Shown here: in pieces, positions 5,598 to 6,195 of the stretch
Numbering within the stretch: position 1 is the stretch's first letter
How the letters are laid out: every line of letters begins with the position of its first letter
Assembly (NCBI GenBank): GCA_011390035.1
Contig: JAABTE010000157.1
Coordinates: forward strand, 1-6,195
Source: Desulfobacteraceae bacterium
GTDB lineage: Bacteria; Desulfobacterota; Desulfobacteria; Desulfobacterales; JAABSP01
Direction: 5' to 3'
DNA: 6,195 bases
Notes under the pieces: generated by a model
Databases searched by the model: none
What the model was told of the DNA's origin: nothing
Seen by the model: only the letters and a program-made list of their open reading frames with translations
Translations under genes and position numbers: made by a program

Positions 5598-6195
5598 TTA
5601 AGGATTCATCTCATAAGCATCCGCCAGCGGATACACCCGCTCCGCCCACACCCGATCGAACCGCGCCTCGTCCGTCACCGGCTTGCGGATCATCCGCATG
5701 CACAGCTCCATCTGCTTTTCCGTGGCGCTCGGCTTCTCGTAGATCTGAAGGGCGTATTTTGAAAAATCCCGCACCATGAAGTCAAAAATCCGGTCCAGCA
5801 GGTCGTCATCCACCTTTTCCATCCGGGCCTTTTCGATGATGAGCTGGCCATAGGCCACCAGGGTGAACAGCTCGCCGAGGCTCAAAAGAAAATCCATGTC
5901 CTTGGCCTGGGCCTTGTCCGGCGTGGCTGTCATCAAAAATTCCTTGAAGACGGCGATCTGCTCCTTGACAACGGCGATGTTGGGCAGATTGATGCTGTCG
6001 TAGGCCAGGTTGTAATCGTGGAACCGGATCTTGCCAAGGCCCCGGGTTTCGCCCTGATTGAAAAGGAAATCGTCGTTGGCCGGATCATCCCGGCGGGGGA
6101 TGTCCGGGAAGCGGTCCGGGTTGAAAAAGTAGTTGGCCATGAACTTGATGATCAGGGCCATGTTCACGTGAACCGTCCCTTCCAGCTTGGGCAGG
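5598..6195 (-). CDS. Acyl-CoA dehydrogenase, C-terminal part (long form)
   Basis: A minus-strand gene whose 5' end lies beyond base 6195; 198 residues are visible, ending at TAA (5600-5598). The first visible residues, LPKLEGTVHVN, match the EGT segment of acyl-CoA dehydrogenases, where the Glu (codon at 6182-6180) is the base that takes the alpha proton in medium-chain enzymes. These FAD enzymes oxidise acyl-CoA to enoyl-CoA in fatty-acid beta-oxidation and pass electrons to electron-transfer flavoprotein. Standard 380-residue members end about 20 residues after this point; here some 190 follow, as in the longer VLCAD- or FadE-like forms. That extension is mostly helical (a run with SLGELFTLVAYGQLIIEKAR, then DRIFDFMVRDFSKYALQIY). 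A start at the GTG at 6167 is unlikely because the frame continues upstream with the conserved EGT. Confidence is good for the family, lower for the subtype or substrate. Confidence 0.65.
   Translation of the reverse strand, partial: LPKLEGTVHVNMALIIKFMANYFFNPDRFPDIPRRDDPANDDFLFNQGETRGLGKIRFHDYNLAYDSINLPNIAVVKEQIAVFKEFLMTATPDKAQAKDMDFLLSLGELFTLVAYGQLIIEKARMEKVDDDLLDRIFDFMVRDFSKYALQIYEKPSATEKQMELCMRMIRKPVTDEARFDRVWAERVYPLADAYEMNP

Noticed and set aside
5529..5762. A 77-codon plus-strand frame across the hairpin
   Set aside because: It runs through the hairpin and antisense to the acyl-CoA dehydrogenase; its His/Pro/Arg-rich content marks it as a shadow.

Overview
The window looks like chromosomal DNA of a GC-rich anaerobic Desulfobacterota (deltaproteobacterial) relative. 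This is an inference from the 891-residue DHH/CBS/nucleotidyltransferase fusion, whose domain order I associate with that group and with Aquifex-type bacteria, from a long-form acyl-CoA dehydrogenase, and from the strong G/C bias at third codon positions. No species can be assigned from the sequence alone. Genes are tightly packed and mostly on the plus strand.

Layout. Bases 3-515 hold the 3' part of a ThiF/MoeB/HesA-type E1-like adenylyltransferase that begins before the window. After 57 bases comes a DegV-family (fatty-acid-binding) protein (573-1463). It overlaps by the four bases ATGA with a large fusion gene (1460-4135) that joins a DHH/DHHA1 phosphoesterase, two CBS domains and a class II tRNA nucleotidyltransferase/poly(A) polymerase. 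An unrecognised, probably membrane-anchored protein follows (4167-4955, possibly starting at 4110 with a non-standard ATT codon). Together these form one apparent plus-strand transcription unit.

Bases 5023-5510 hold a visibly AT-richer two-gene toxin-antitoxin module of the ParE/RelE type, with overlapping reading frames and an 8-bp direct repeat upstream that could be its operator. A strong extended hairpin (5537-5572) separates it from a convergent minus-strand gene (5598-6195), which encodes the C-terminal part of a long-form acyl-CoA dehydrogenase that starts outside the window.

How the genes may work together. The most striking gene is the fusion enzyme. It places a hydrolase fold related to NrnA nanoRNases, an adenine-nucleotide-sensing CBS pair and a 3'-end-adding polymerase on one chain, so trimming and rebuilding of RNA 3' ends could be linked and energy-regulated. 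Its translation is probably coupled to that of the DegV protein. The toxin-antitoxin pair looks like an acquired insertion between two housekeeping neighbourhoods. I saw no rRNA, tRNA, CRISPR array, transposase or riboswitch.
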